Shown: positions 1-8,960 of the stretch, piece by piece
Position numbering within the stretch: position 1 is the first letter of the stretch
How the letters are laid out: each line of letters starts with the position of its first letter
NCBI RefSeq assembly: GCF_003363155.1
Contig: NZ_QRBE01000001.1
Span: forward strand, 310,001-374,000
From: Dyella monticola
GTDB lineage: Bacteria; Pseudomonadota; Gammaproteobacteria; Xanthomonadales; Rhodanobacteraceae
DNA: 64,000 bases
Direction of reading: 5' to 3'
Notes under the pieces: generated by a model
The model's input: only the letters and a program-made list of their open reading frames with translations
Databases searched by the model: none
What the model was told of the DNA's origin: nothing
Position numbers and translations under genes: made by a program

Positions 1-751
1 CGCCGTTGGACGGCCAGCCCACTTCTCCCACGACAATATGCTTGTGGGGGAAGCGCTCTTTGATCGACATGTATGCGCCTTCGGCCGCCTGCAGCGCGAC
101 CGAATACTTTTCATCGCCAGACACCGGCAAGCCATTCCAGAAGGGAAACAGGTGGATGGTGATGAAATCCACGTGATCGGCCAGTTCCGGATACTTCAGC
201 CAGATGTAGTCCGGCTCGGCGATCGACACCGGCTGGCGGATATGCGCGCGGGCCCGGTCGAGATACGTGATCATTTTGTCGAGGGGCAGGTCGTTGCGGA
301 ACAGCACTTCGTTGCCCACCACGACGCGCTCGATGGTGTCCGGATAGCGGTGCGACAGGGCGATCAGGGCATCCAGCTCCTTCTCGTTGTTATCCAGGCG
401 CGTGTCGATCTGCGCGCCAGCCATGACCTTCAGCCCCTCTTTCTGGGCAAGCCGGTAAACCTGCGGGTTCACCAGCGTCGAGTAGGTGCTGATGCGGCCG
501 GTGTACTGGCGCAGGAGCTTCAGGTCGCTGTCGACCTCTTCATCGCTGGGAAAGCTCTGCTTGAAGGGGTCCTGGTAGCGCTGGAACAGCGAGACGGCGA
601 AGCCATTGATCTGACCGTGCCAGTCCTGCGGACCACGCGGCTGGTTACCCCACCACCACAGGCCGATGTTCAACGCGGCGACCACCAGAGCCAGCAGAAT
701 GGCGGTGAAAATCGACGGCCCGGTTTTAGGTTGGGTGGTTCTAGCGCTCAA
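1..751 (-). CDS. GH17-domain membrane protein, probable beta-glucan synthase/glucosyltransferase (3' end outside window)
   Basis: The minus-strand reading runs out of the window, so only about 250 N-terminal residues are present. A hydrophobic segment at about residues 13-33 anchors the protein in the inner membrane. It is followed by a glycoside hydrolase family 17-like barrel with both expected catalytic glutamates: E148 in VVVGNEV (acid/base) and E243 in VGEVGWPSNG (nucleophile). In related proteobacterial proteins this domain precedes transmembrane segments or a GT2 domain and acts on beta-1,3/1,6-glucans; the rest lies off the edge here. I start it at TTG (751) because a GGGGA ribosome site sits just upstream and no ATG is in frame until well inside the domain. 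Family assignment is firm; substrate is inferred. Confidence 0.8.
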   Translation of the reverse strand, partial: MSARTTQPKTGPSIFTAILLALVVAALNIGLWWWGNQPRGPQDWHGQINGFAVSLFQRYQDPFKQSFPSDEEVDSDLKLLRQYTGRISTYSTLVNPQVYRLAQKEGLKVMAGAQIDTRLDNNEKELDALIALSHRYPDTIERVVVGNEVLFRNDLPLDKMITYLDRARAHIRQPVSIAEPDYIWLKYPELADHVDFITIHLFPFWNGLPVSGDEKYSVALQAAEGAYMSIKERFPHKHIVVGEVGWPSNG

Positions 752-1415
752 GAAAATCCCCGTAAGGTCCTCTTTCGAGGCACATGAAGCTCGCGGAGCT
801 TAACCAATTAACGGCCGTGGGCTCAATAAATTGCGCCTTGAGCGGTCAGCGCGAGGTCAGGGCGCTGACTTGGCATGGATGTGGAAGTAGCCCTTTGCCG
901 TCCGGCAGCCTGGTATGAAAGCCGGCATGGGGACGTCGCTGTCGATGATCCCCGGCGGCGATGTCTGACGATGGCGCTCCGCGTGTTAGACCACGTCTTG
1001 CTCGATGCCGTTACCCTTCACCCGGCGAATGCACCGTGTATGCCTGATCATGTTCGGTCGTTCCATGTCGAACTTGCTTCGCCTCATTCGTCACTATGGA
1101 TGAGGTATCGATGCTTGTGTCGTTTGTTGAAGTGAATGCATGGTCACCAAGGCAGAGGGCGGTTGAAGTTGTTCGCAACGATTTACGTGGGCATCTCGCA
1201 ATCTATTGCGCAACGGTTTTGTTTGCGCGCGCATCAATGAAAAGTAGTGCATTGGCATTAACGCATTTGCGCAGACAGGCACTACACGTCTTTAGGCGTT
1301 GTCGCTATCTTCAAAAAAACAGGGGAAGGCGCCGATTTCTTATGGATTTTTGGAGTCGGCCGTATGAGCGCGAGCCATGAAGGAGCTTGCGCGGACCTGA
1401 CAATCGGGGAAGATC
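752..1415. other. Intergenic region upstream of the TonB-dependent receptor, no gene seen
   Basis: About 660 bases lie between the divergent GH17 gene and the receptor. The short frames here lack ribosome sites and any family resemblance. It should hold the promoters of both genes. The stretch at about 1140-1290 is poorer in GC and contains several TTGCGC-type words, including the palindromes listed at 1198-1213. Confidence 0.5.
1198..1213. promoter_or_regulatory. Overlapping palindromes, possible operator for the TonB-dependent receptor
   Basis: GCAAT-CT-ATTGC (1198-1209) is a perfect inverted repeat and overlaps a second one, TTGCGCAA (1206-1213). They lie about 200 bases before the receptor start. 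TonB-dependent receptors of this order are often controlled by LacI-type or other repressors binding palindromes. No regulator gene is adjacent, so the role is inference. Confidence 0.25.
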
Positions 1416-4400
1416 ATGAAGGCTCAGCAGCGGAAACTGTTGTACGTCGTGATTTGCAGTGCCCTCGCGGGACTCTTGGGTTATACCCAGCTTGCCCAGG
1501 CGCAGTCCACGATGATAACGACCTCGACGCAACCATCCGGACCTTCGCCACAAACCACGACCGCTACGCAGACAGGGGATCAGTCGCAGGCATCGAGCAC
1601 TACGGCGCAAGCCAAGACGCTAAAAACCGTCACGGTCACCGGCTCGCTGATCCGCAGTGTCGATGTGGAATTGGCACAACCGGTGGTTACCATCACCTCG
1701 GAAGATATTCAGCACCAGGGCTTCGCAACAGTCGGCCAACTGCTGAATAACCTTACCTCGGCGTCCTCGCCCGACATCAGCAAATCCGATCCGTATGAGG
1801 GTGGCCCGGACGTGGGCGGTACCTATATCGACCTGCGCAACATCGGTACGCAACGCACCTTGGTGCTGATCGATGGCAAGCGCGTGGGGACCTCTTACGA
1901 CGGCCTCACCAACCTGGACACGATACCGACCGCGATCGTTGATCACATCGACGTGCTGGCCGACGGCGCTTCGGCCATCTACGGCTCCGATGCGATTGCC
2001 GGCGTGGTGAATATTGTCACCAAGCAGAACTTCAACGGCGCTGAGCTCGATATCTACAACGGCAAATATCTGCCGGGCGGTGACGGCGATCAGGGCCAAT
2101 ACAGTGTGTTGTTCGGCAAAACCTTTTCACACGGTTCGGTGGAACTCGCTGCGCAGTACCAAAAGCAAGATGCCATTAGTGCGGCTGATCGTTCTTTCAG
2201 CAACTACCCATTGACGGGTAACTTTCCTTTGAATGGCTGGGCACCGTACGGGACGCAAGGCCAGTTTTACTTGGACAACAATGTGTACGTGCTCAATAAC
2301 GGCGGCAACTCCACCAACATCAATGACTACCACCTGCTGCAAACGCCCGTTTCGTCGGCCAACGGTGTGGTAACCAATCCCGGTGATTACGCCAACATCA
2401 ATCCCTATCAAAGCCTGCAGAGCGCGACGAGCATGAAGAATCTGTTCGCGCAAGGGCATTACGACATCAACAATAACCTCACGGCGGATTTCACGGCCAG
2501 CGCCAATCAGCAGGCCAATACCGCGCTGCTGGCTGGCTTCCCGTTATCCAGCTCAGGTCTGTATTCCCTGCAATATCCGCAGTACACGGGCATGGAGTTG
2601 TCGCCCTACAGCTACTACAACCCGACCAATGCCCCGGGCCAGACGCCGACCGCACTGTCCTTTCAGCGCAATGTGCTGGAGCTGCCACGCTGGAACATCA
2701 ACAAGGTCGAAAACTTCCGCTTCAGCCTTGGCCTGGAAGGTAATTTCAGCATCGGCGAACACTTGTTCAACTGGGACGTCTATTACTACGAGACGCGTTA
2801 CCAAGGCACCATTCTGGATACGGGCAATTTTTCCCTACCGAATCTCTACAACGCGCTCGGACCTTCCTTCCTGGCTTCCAACGGTACCGTCGAATGCGGT
2901 ACGCCGGGCGCCGTCATTGCCGGTTGCGTGCCGCTGAATGTGCTCGGCCCGCGTTATACCTCGGCCATGCTCAATTACATCGACGTCAATGGCTACGAGC
3001 ATTACGGCAGTTCGGAGAAAGGACCGCAGATCGATTTCAGTGGCGATATTGTCGAGTTGCCCGCCGGTGATCTGACCTTTGCGGTGGGCGCCTCGCACCG
3101 TAATCTCTATGGTTACGACACGCCGGATATTCCTTCGGCGGAAGGGTTGACCACCAATCTCGCCGGTGCGCCGACGGCCGGCGGATACAACGTCAGCGAA
3201 ACCTGGCTTGAGATGAATGCGCCGCTGCTCAAGGATCTGCCGCTGATCCAATCCTTGAGCCTGGATGTCGCCGACCGCTTTTCCCACTACAGCAATTTCG
3301 GCGGCACCAATAACCGGCAATTCAAGGTGACCTGGAAGCCGATCGACGACCTGATGGTGCGCGCCAGTTACGGCACAGGCTTCCGCGCGCTGACGGTGGG
3401 CGATCTCTATGGCGGTGTCACCACGACCTATCCGTTCTACAACGATCCTTGCGACGTGGTTTACGGCCTTGCTCGCTATAACACGGCCGTGGCCAGGAAC
3501 TGCACTAACGGCATCGGTGGCCAGCCGGGGTTGAATCAGGCGGCGTTGAACGCGGCAGGCCTGGGTGCTGAATATCCGACAGGTTTCATGCAGGAAACCG
3601 CGCCGGGCTCGACGGTCACCGCGCCAGGCGGTTATCCGGTGTACGCACCGTTTACGCAGGGCGGCAATCCCAACCTCAAGCCGGAGACGTCCAAGAGTTT
3701 CCAAATTGGCGTCGTCTACAGTCCCAGCTATCTGACTGGCGCCAATGCCACGGTGGATTATTTCCACTACATCGTGCGCAATGTCATTTCGTTCATTAAC
3801 GGCAATCAGGTGCTAGACAACTGCTACGCGCTTGGCATCGTCGCCGATTGTCAGTTGTTCCAACGCACGCCAGCGGACGACTATCAGGTAAGCAGCCTGT
3901 TCATGGGCGAGCAGAACCAGGGTTGGATGGATGTGGCCGGCTACGATGTGGATCTGTCGTACAAGCTGCCCAAATTCTCTTTCGGCCAGTTCACGCTTGA
4001 GTCCAAATCCACCTACTACTCGCACAACAACACCGAGCAATATGCGGGCGCACCAGTCTCGTATAACAACGGCTTCGGCTCCTATTGGCGCGTGCGCTCC
4101 AATTTCACCATTGGCTGGCAATACCGGAACTACGGCGTGGAATGGACGTTGCGTTACTACGGGCCGCTTAAGGATCCTTGCTACAGCCCGGGCTATTCGG
4201 CCTTTCCATGCACATTGCCGAACTACTTCCAGCCGGGCGTGGGCATTACGCCGATGACGCAGATTCCCTCCGTCACCTTCAACGATGTGCAGGTATATTG
4301 GAATACACCCTGGAACGGCACGATTGCCTTCGGTGCGAACGACGTATTCAACCGCCTGGCACCGTACTTCTATGGTGGCTTTACCTCAGGCGGTCCGATC

Positions 4401-4481
4401 GAAACCGACACGTCGTATGCCTACGACCCATCGTATGACTATGGACGGTTCGTCTATCTGCGTTACACGCAGAGATTCTGA
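1416..4481 (+). CDS. TonB-dependent outer-membrane receptor
   Basis: This 1021-residue protein begins with a signal peptide (about residues 1-30, cleavage near AQAQ). A Thr/Gln-rich stretch follows, then TVTVTGSLIR, which resembles a TonB box plus the plug start typical of the large xanthomonad receptors. The plug spans about residues 70-200 and contains LVLIDGKRV and GSDAIAGVVNIVTK. The remainder is the 22-strand barrel, ending in the aromatic residue F1021 recognised by the Bam machinery. The ligand cannot be read from sequence; members of this class take up sugars, oligosaccharides or peptides. GGGGAAG precedes the ATG at good spacing. No transport, hydrolase or regulator gene is adjacent in the same direction, so it is probably monocistronic. 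Confidence 0.92.
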   Translation: MKAQQRKLLYVVICSALAGLLGYTQLAQAQSTMITTSTQPSGPSPQTTTATQTGDQSQASSTTAQAKTLKTVTVTGSLIRSVDVELAQPVVTITSEDIQHQGFATVGQLLNNLTSASSPDISKSDPYEGGPDVGGTYIDLRNIGTQRTLVLIDGKRVGTSYDGLTNLDTIPTAIVDHIDVLADGASAIYGSDAIAGVVNIVTKQNFNGAELDIYNGKYLPGGDGDQGQYSVLFGKTFSHGSVELAAQYQKQDAISAADRSFSNYPLTGNFPLNGWAPYGTQGQFYLDNNVYVLNNGGNSTNINDYHLLQTPVSSANGVVTNPGDYANINPYQSLQSATSMKNLFAQGHYDINNNLTADFTASANQQANTALLAGFPLSSSGLYSLQYPQYTGMELSPYSYYNPTNAPGQTPTALSFQRNVLELPRWNINKVENFRFSLGLEGNFSIGEHLFNWDVYYYETRYQGTILDTGNFSLPNLYNALGPSFLASNGTVECGTPGAVIAGCVPLNVLGPRYTSAMLNYIDVNGYEHYGSSEKGPQIDFSGDIVELPAGDLTFAVGASHRNLYGYDTPDIPSAEGLTTNLAGAPTAGGYNVSETWLEMNAPLLKDLPLIQSLSLDVADRFSHYSNFGGTNNRQFKVTWKPIDDLMVRASYGTGFRALTVGDLYGGVTTTYPFYNDPCDVVYGLARYNTAVARNCTNGIGGQPGLNQAALNAAGLGAEYPTGFMQETAPGSTVTAPGGYPVYAPFTQGGNPNLKPETSKSFQIGVVYSPSYLTGANATVDYFHYIVRNVISFINGNQVLDNCYALGIVADCQLFQRTPADDYQVSSLFMGEQNQGWMDVAGYDVDLSYKLPKFSFGQFTLESKSTYYSHNNTEQYAGAPVSYNNGFGSYWRVRSNFTIGWQYRNYGVEWTLRYYGPLKDPCYSPGYSAFPCTLPNYFQPGVGITPMTQIPSVTFNDVQVYWNTPWNGTIAFGANDVFNRLAPYFYGGFTSGGPIETDTSYAYDPSYDYGRFVYLRYTQRF

Positions 4482-4691
4482 GCGCCGCCTTTCCCTCCCA
4501 GGCTCTACGCTGAGGAGGGAGCAGACGTGCTTGCCGTGGGATCACCTCAATGGTGATTGCAACATCCATGCGGTCTTTTTGTGCGCCTTCAGGCGGCCAG
4601 TAAGCGTGCTGGCCGTGCCTTCGTCCCCGCGTCACCGGCGACCTTGACGTGCAGATTCCGGCGATAGTCACCGGCTATCATAGGCATCTGC

Positions 4692-7600
4692 ATGAAGCCT
4701 TCTAAGCCTGAAACTCCTTCCACGCCCCCAGAAACCCGCCTGCGCGCCATGCACGCGTTGCTGGATACCGTCTCCAGCCGCGATTTTGGCCGTCTGCTGG
4801 GTCGCTGGCGCGGCTTGTCGCGCCGTCCGGACGAAAAAAGACTGGACGCGCTGGCCGCCGATATCGCCGCGTCCGTCGAGCGGAGGCAGCAGCGTGCGCA
4901 GAGCAAGCCACCCATCCGGCTGGACGAATCGCTACCGATCACCGCGCGTGCCGACGAAATCGTCAAGCTGATCGGCGAGCATCAGGTGGTGGTGATCGCC
5001 GGAGAAACCGGCTCCGGCAAAACCACCCAATTGCCGAAGCTGTGCCTGGCCGCCGGCCGTGGCGAGGCGGGCATCATCGGTTGCACGCAGCCGCGTCGGC
5101 TGGCCGCGCGTTCGGTGGCGCGCCGTGTGGCTGAGGAATTAGGCACGCAGCTGGGCGACAAAGTCGGCTTCCAGGTGCGCTTTACCGATCAGGTCTCCGA
5201 ACAGAGCCTGATCAAGTTCATGACCGACGGCATTCTCCTGGCCGAAACGCAGGGCGACCCATGGCTGTCGACGTACGACACCTTGATCATTGATGAGGCG
5301 CACGAGCGCAGCCTCAACATCGATTTCCTGCTGGGCTATCTCAAGCGTCTGGCGGTGAAGCGTCCTGAGCTGAAAATCATCGTCACGTCCGCCACCATTG
5401 ATACCGCGCGCTTCGCCGATCATTTCGGCAACGCACCGGTGGTCTCGGTGGAGGGGCGTGCTTATCCGGTAGAAGTACGGTGGCGTTCGGCGGATGAGGT
5501 TGCCGCACGCCGCAATCAGCGCAGCGGCGAGTTGCAACAGGGCAGCGCAGAGCACATTGCCGCCGTGCTGGATGAGATCACACACGAGGATCCCCGCGGC
5601 GATGTACTGGTGTTCATGCCCGGCGAGCGCGAGATTCGCGATACGCATTTGATGCTGTCGCGGCGGCAATATCGCGAAACCGAGATCCTGCCGCTGTACG
5701 CGCGCCTTTCCACCACCGACCAGGATCGCGTGTTCAAGCCCGGCCCGAAGCGGCGCGTGGTACTTGCTACCAACGTGGCGGAAACCTCGCTCACCGTGCC
5801 GCGCATCCGTTATGTGATCGACACCGGGACCGCGCGCGTGAAGCGTTACAGCCAACGCAGCCAGTTGGAACGCCTGCACGTGGAGCCGGTTTCGCAAGCG
5901 GCGGCCGATCAGCGTAAGGGACGCTGCGGACGCGTCGGCCCAGGTATCTGCTATCGCCTGTACGACGAGGCGGATTTCGCTTCGCGCGCTGCGTACACCG
6001 ATCCGGAACTGCTGCGCTCCTCGCTCGCCAATGTGATTCTGCGCATGTTGTCGCTGCGTTTGGGCGAGGTGGATGAATTCCCGTTCCTCGAATCGCCCGA
6101 TCCGCGCGTGGTGGCCGATGGCTATCGGCGGCTCGCCGAAATCAGCGCGATCGACGACAAGCGCCAGCTCACCGAGATCGGTCGCACGCTCTCGCGGCTG
6201 CCCATCGACGTGCAGCTCGCGCGCATGCTGGTCGAAGCGCACAAGCTGGGAAGTTTGCGCGAACTGCTGATCATCGTGGCGTTCCTCAGCATCCAGGATC
6301 CGCGCGAGCGCCCGGCCGATGCGCGCCAGCAGGCGGACGCGGCGCACGCGGCGTTTGCCGATCCAAAGTCGGATTTTGTCGGCGTGCTGAATCTGTGGCG
6401 CGCATACGACACCGCGCATGAGGAATTGACGCAGTCCAAGTTGCGTGATTGGTGTTCGCGGCATTTCCTGAGTTTCTTGCGCATGCGCGAATGGCGCGAA
6501 TTGCATCGGCAGTTGTTGCTCGTGGCGCAGGAATTGGGATGGAGGCTCGATGCAGTCGCTGCGCCCTCTGCTATCCGGGGCAACGATGAAAACTCGCGCA
6601 CGGTTGCGGGTAGAAAGACAAAAGCAGGCAATGCCCCTGCACATAAGCACTCGGCCAAGTCCGGCTCACCCTCTCCAGGGGGAAGAGGAAATGAAGGCGG
6701 CGGCGGCGAGGGCGAGCATCTTTACGAAGCCACCCATCGCAGCTTGCTGGCCGGACTCCCCACGCAGGTCGGTAACAAGGACGAAAAGAGTATTTATCGC
6801 GGTACGCGCGAGCGCCGCTTCCAGGTATTCCCCGGTTCTGCACTCGCCAAGTCAGCACCGAACTGGCTTTTCGCCGCGCAAATCATCGATATCGGTGGCC
6901 GCGTGTGGGGCATGATGTGCGCGCGCGTGGAGCCGGTATGGATCGAACAGCAGGCCGCGCATCTGCTGCGAAGCACCTGTCGCGATGCACATTGGTCGCG
7001 TAAGCGCGGCATGGTGGTGGCGTACGAGCAAGTGAGTTTGTTCGGGCTGGTGCTGGTCGAGCGTCGGCCGGTGACGTTTCAGACACAGGATCCCGCACTC
7101 GCGCACGAGATCTTTCTGCGTGAAGCCCTCGCGCGCTGTGACATCGAGGCGCGCGTGGATTTCATCCGCGCCAACCAGCGCGTGCTGGAAGACGCGCACG
7201 GCATCGAAGCGCGGCAGCGACGCGAAGGGTTGATCCGCCACGAAGACGAGTTGGTCGATTTCTTCCGCGGCAAATTGCCGGAAGAAATCGCCAGCAGCCG
7301 TGCCTTGGAGGCGTGGTATCGGCATGCGCGTCCCACCGAACAGGCTGCTTTGCGTTGGTCGATTGATGATGTGATGGTCGGTGGTTCGGGGCTAGACCCC
7401 AAGGCGTTTCCCGCCTCGCTCGATATTCCGCCGCAGCGTTATCGCCTGGAATACCGTTTCGTACCGGGCGATGACGCTGACGGCGTGACCTTGCACCTGC
7501 CGTTGGCGATGCTCAATGCGTTGCCCGCCGCGCGCTGCGAATGGCTCGTGCCCGGTCTGCTCGGCGACAAGGTGGCCGAGCTGATTCGTGGTCTGCCCAA

Positions 7601-8738
7601 AGCGCTGCGTCGCAACTTTGTTCCTGCTCCCGATTTTGCGCGTGCGTTTGTCGAGGCGGAGGTGCCACGCGATGAGCCTCTATACAAGGCGCTTGCTTCG
7701 TTCCTGGGGCGAACGACGGGCGTGGACATCGGTGTGGGTGACTTTGCTCCTGTCGCATTGGCAGCGCATTTTTCGATGCGTTTTCGTCTGCATGACGAAC
7801 AAGGCCGCACGCTTGCGACGGGGCGTGATCTTGCGCAATTACGTAATCAATGGGAAGGACAAGCGCGCGAAGCGTTCTCCCGCAAGACCGATATTGAGCT
7901 CACGCGTGAAGATGTAACAAGCTGGGACTTTGAGGAAATCCCTGAGCAAGTGCGTTCCGACGGTGGATTGCTTGCGTTCCCTGCCTTGGTCGATCTTGGT
8001 GAGGCCGTTGCGCTGCGCGTGTTCGAGCGTCGCGATGAAGCACGGGTTGCGCACATCAAAGGCGTGGAGCGCTTGCTGCGCAATGCCGTTGCCACGGATA
8101 TCAAGCAAGCACGTCGGCGCCTGCCGATTTCCCATTCCATCTCCTTGAAGTACGCGCCGCTTGGCGGCGTGGATGGCTTGCGTGAGGATCTGGTCGAAGG
8201 CGGCTTCAATGACCTGCTTCAAGCCCGGGATCTCAACGTGCGTAGCGCCGCCGCGTTCGAAGTGCTGCGCGGGCACTTCACGCGCGACGTGTTCGGTGCG
8301 GCGGTGGAGCGGCTGAAGCTGGCCGAGCCGATCATCGAAGCACAGGCCGACATGAAGCCTTGGCTGCAACCACCACTGATAGGCTTTGCGCGTGCCAGCT
8401 ACGACGACTTGCGCGAACAATTGGACGCCTTGCTTGCACCGGGCTTTTTACGCGACCTGTCGACGGCGCGCCTTGCGCATTTTCCGCGTTACCTCAAAGC
8501 CATGCGGTTGCGCGCCGAACGCCTGCAGCAGGATCCCACCAAAGATCAGCAACGCATGCTGCAGGTATTGCCGTATTGGCGCGAATACCTCAACCACCGT
8601 GCAGCCGGCGATGGAGACCTGGACGAATTGCGCTGGCTGATCGAGGAGTGGCGCGTATCGCTGTTTGCGCAGGAGTTGAAGACGGCCGAGCCCGTGTCGG
8701 CAAAGCGGTTGGCGAAGGCGCTGGAATCCTTGCGATAA
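4692..8738 (+). CDS. hrpA: ATP-dependent RNA helicase HrpA (DEAH box)
   Basis: This 1348-residue cytoplasmic DEAH/RHA helicase is slightly longer than the E. coli protein (1300). Walker A GETGSGKT is at residues 104-111, DEAH at 201-204, SAT at 233-235 and the motif VI sequence QRKGRCGRVG at 407-416. The HA2, OB-fold and long HrpA-specific C-terminal regions follow. HrpA acts on mRNA and stalled ribosomes. Residues about 630-675 form a low-complexity Gly/Ser/Lys insertion between LGWRL and the conserved HLYEATHRSLLAG block; its DNA contains a copy of a dispersed palindromic repeat (see 6669-6688). Flanking sequence is well conserved, so the gene looks functional. Upstream and downstream gaps of about 200 bases suggest it is transcribed alone. 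Confidence 0.96.
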   Translation: MKPSKPETPSTPPETRLRAMHALLDTVSSRDFGRLLGRWRGLSRRPDEKRLDALAADIAASVERRQQRAQSKPPIRLDESLPITARADEIVKLIGEHQVVVIAGETGSGKTTQLPKLCLAAGRGEAGIIGCTQPRRLAARSVARRVAEELGTQLGDKVGFQVRFTDQVSEQSLIKFMTDGILLAETQGDPWLSTYDTLIIDEAHERSLNIDFLLGYLKRLAVKRPELKIIVTSATIDTARFADHFGNAPVVSVEGRAYPVEVRWRSADEVAARRNQRSGELQQGSAEHIAAVLDEITHEDPRGDVLVFMPGEREIRDTHLMLSRRQYRETEILPLYARLSTTDQDRVFKPGPKRRVVLATNVAETSLTVPRIRYVIDTGTARVKRYSQRSQLERLHVEPVSQAAADQRKGRCGRVGPGICYRLYDEADFASRAAYTDPELLRSSLANVILRMLSLRLGEVDEFPFLESPDPRVVADGYRRLAEISAIDDKRQLTEIGRTLSRLPIDVQLARMLVEAHKLGSLRELLIIVAFLSIQDPRERPADARQQADAAHAAFADPKSDFVGVLNLWRAYDTAHEELTQSKLRDWCSRHFLSFLRMREWRELHRQLLLVAQELGWRLDAVAAPSAIRGNDENSRTVAGRKTKAGNAPAHKHSAKSGSPSPGGRGNEGGGGEGEHLYEATHRSLLAGLPTQVGNKDEKSIYRGTRERRFQVFPGSALAKSAPNWLFAAQIIDIGGRVWGMMCARVEPVWIEQQAAHLLRSTCRDAHWSRKRGMVVAYEQVSLFGLVLVERRPVTFQTQDPALAHEIFLREALARCDIEARVDFIRANQRVLEDAHGIEARQRREGLIRHEDELVDFFRGKLPEEIASSRALEAWYRHARPTEQAALRWSIDDVMVGGSGLDPKAFPASLDIPPQRYRLEYRFVPGDDADGVTLHLPLAMLNALPAARCEWLVPGLLGDKVAELIRGLPKALRRNFVPAPDFARAFVEAEVPRDEPLYKALASFLGRTTGVDIGVGDFAPVALAAHFSMRFRLHDEQGRTLATGRDLAQLRNQWEGQAREAFSRKTDIELTREDVTSWDFEEIPEQVRSDGGLLAFPALVDLGEAVALRVFERRDEARVAHIKGVERLLRNAVATDIKQARRRLPISHSISLKYAPLGGVDGLREDLVEGGFNDLLQARDLNVRSAAAFEVLRGHFTRDVFGAAVERLKLAEPIIEAQADMKPWLQPPLIGFARASYDDLREQLDALLAPGFLRDLSTARLAHFPRYLKAMRLRAERLQQDPTKDQQRMLQVLPYWREYLNHRAAGDGDLDELRWLIEEWRVSLFAQELKTAEPVSAKRLAKALESLR
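6669..6688. repeat. CCTCTCC-type palindromic repeat inside hrpA
   Basis: CCTCT...AGAGG arms flank a short GC-rich centre. Similar elements occur in intergenic DNA at about 21325-21350 and 35591-35615. This copy keeps the hrpA frame open and accounts for part of the unusual Gly/Ser-rich insertion. Confidence 0.45.
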
Positions 8739-8960
8739 ATCGCAAAGGCTCCAGGCCGTCACGTCAGCTTGCGACCGGCTGTTGGGTTCGTCGGCCCGGT
8801 GACTCACAAATTGCCAACCCCGCCAGAACCCGTTCGCGGGGTGGCGAATAGGTCGTCTGGCATTTCGAGAAAAGCGCGCTCGTCGCGACGGGCCATCCAT
8901 TCTTGTCAGCCTTTGCGGTTGAGCTATGCTCCTGAAAGGGCACAATAACGACGAAACTTC

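Noticed and set aside
38-787. Plus-strand 249-residue open frame at the window start
   Set aside because: The minus strand encodes a GH17 domain with both catalytic glutamates across the same bases.
5139-6650. 503-residue open frame opposite hrpA
   Set aside because: Covers the conserved helicase domains of hrpA on the other strand and resembles no protein family.
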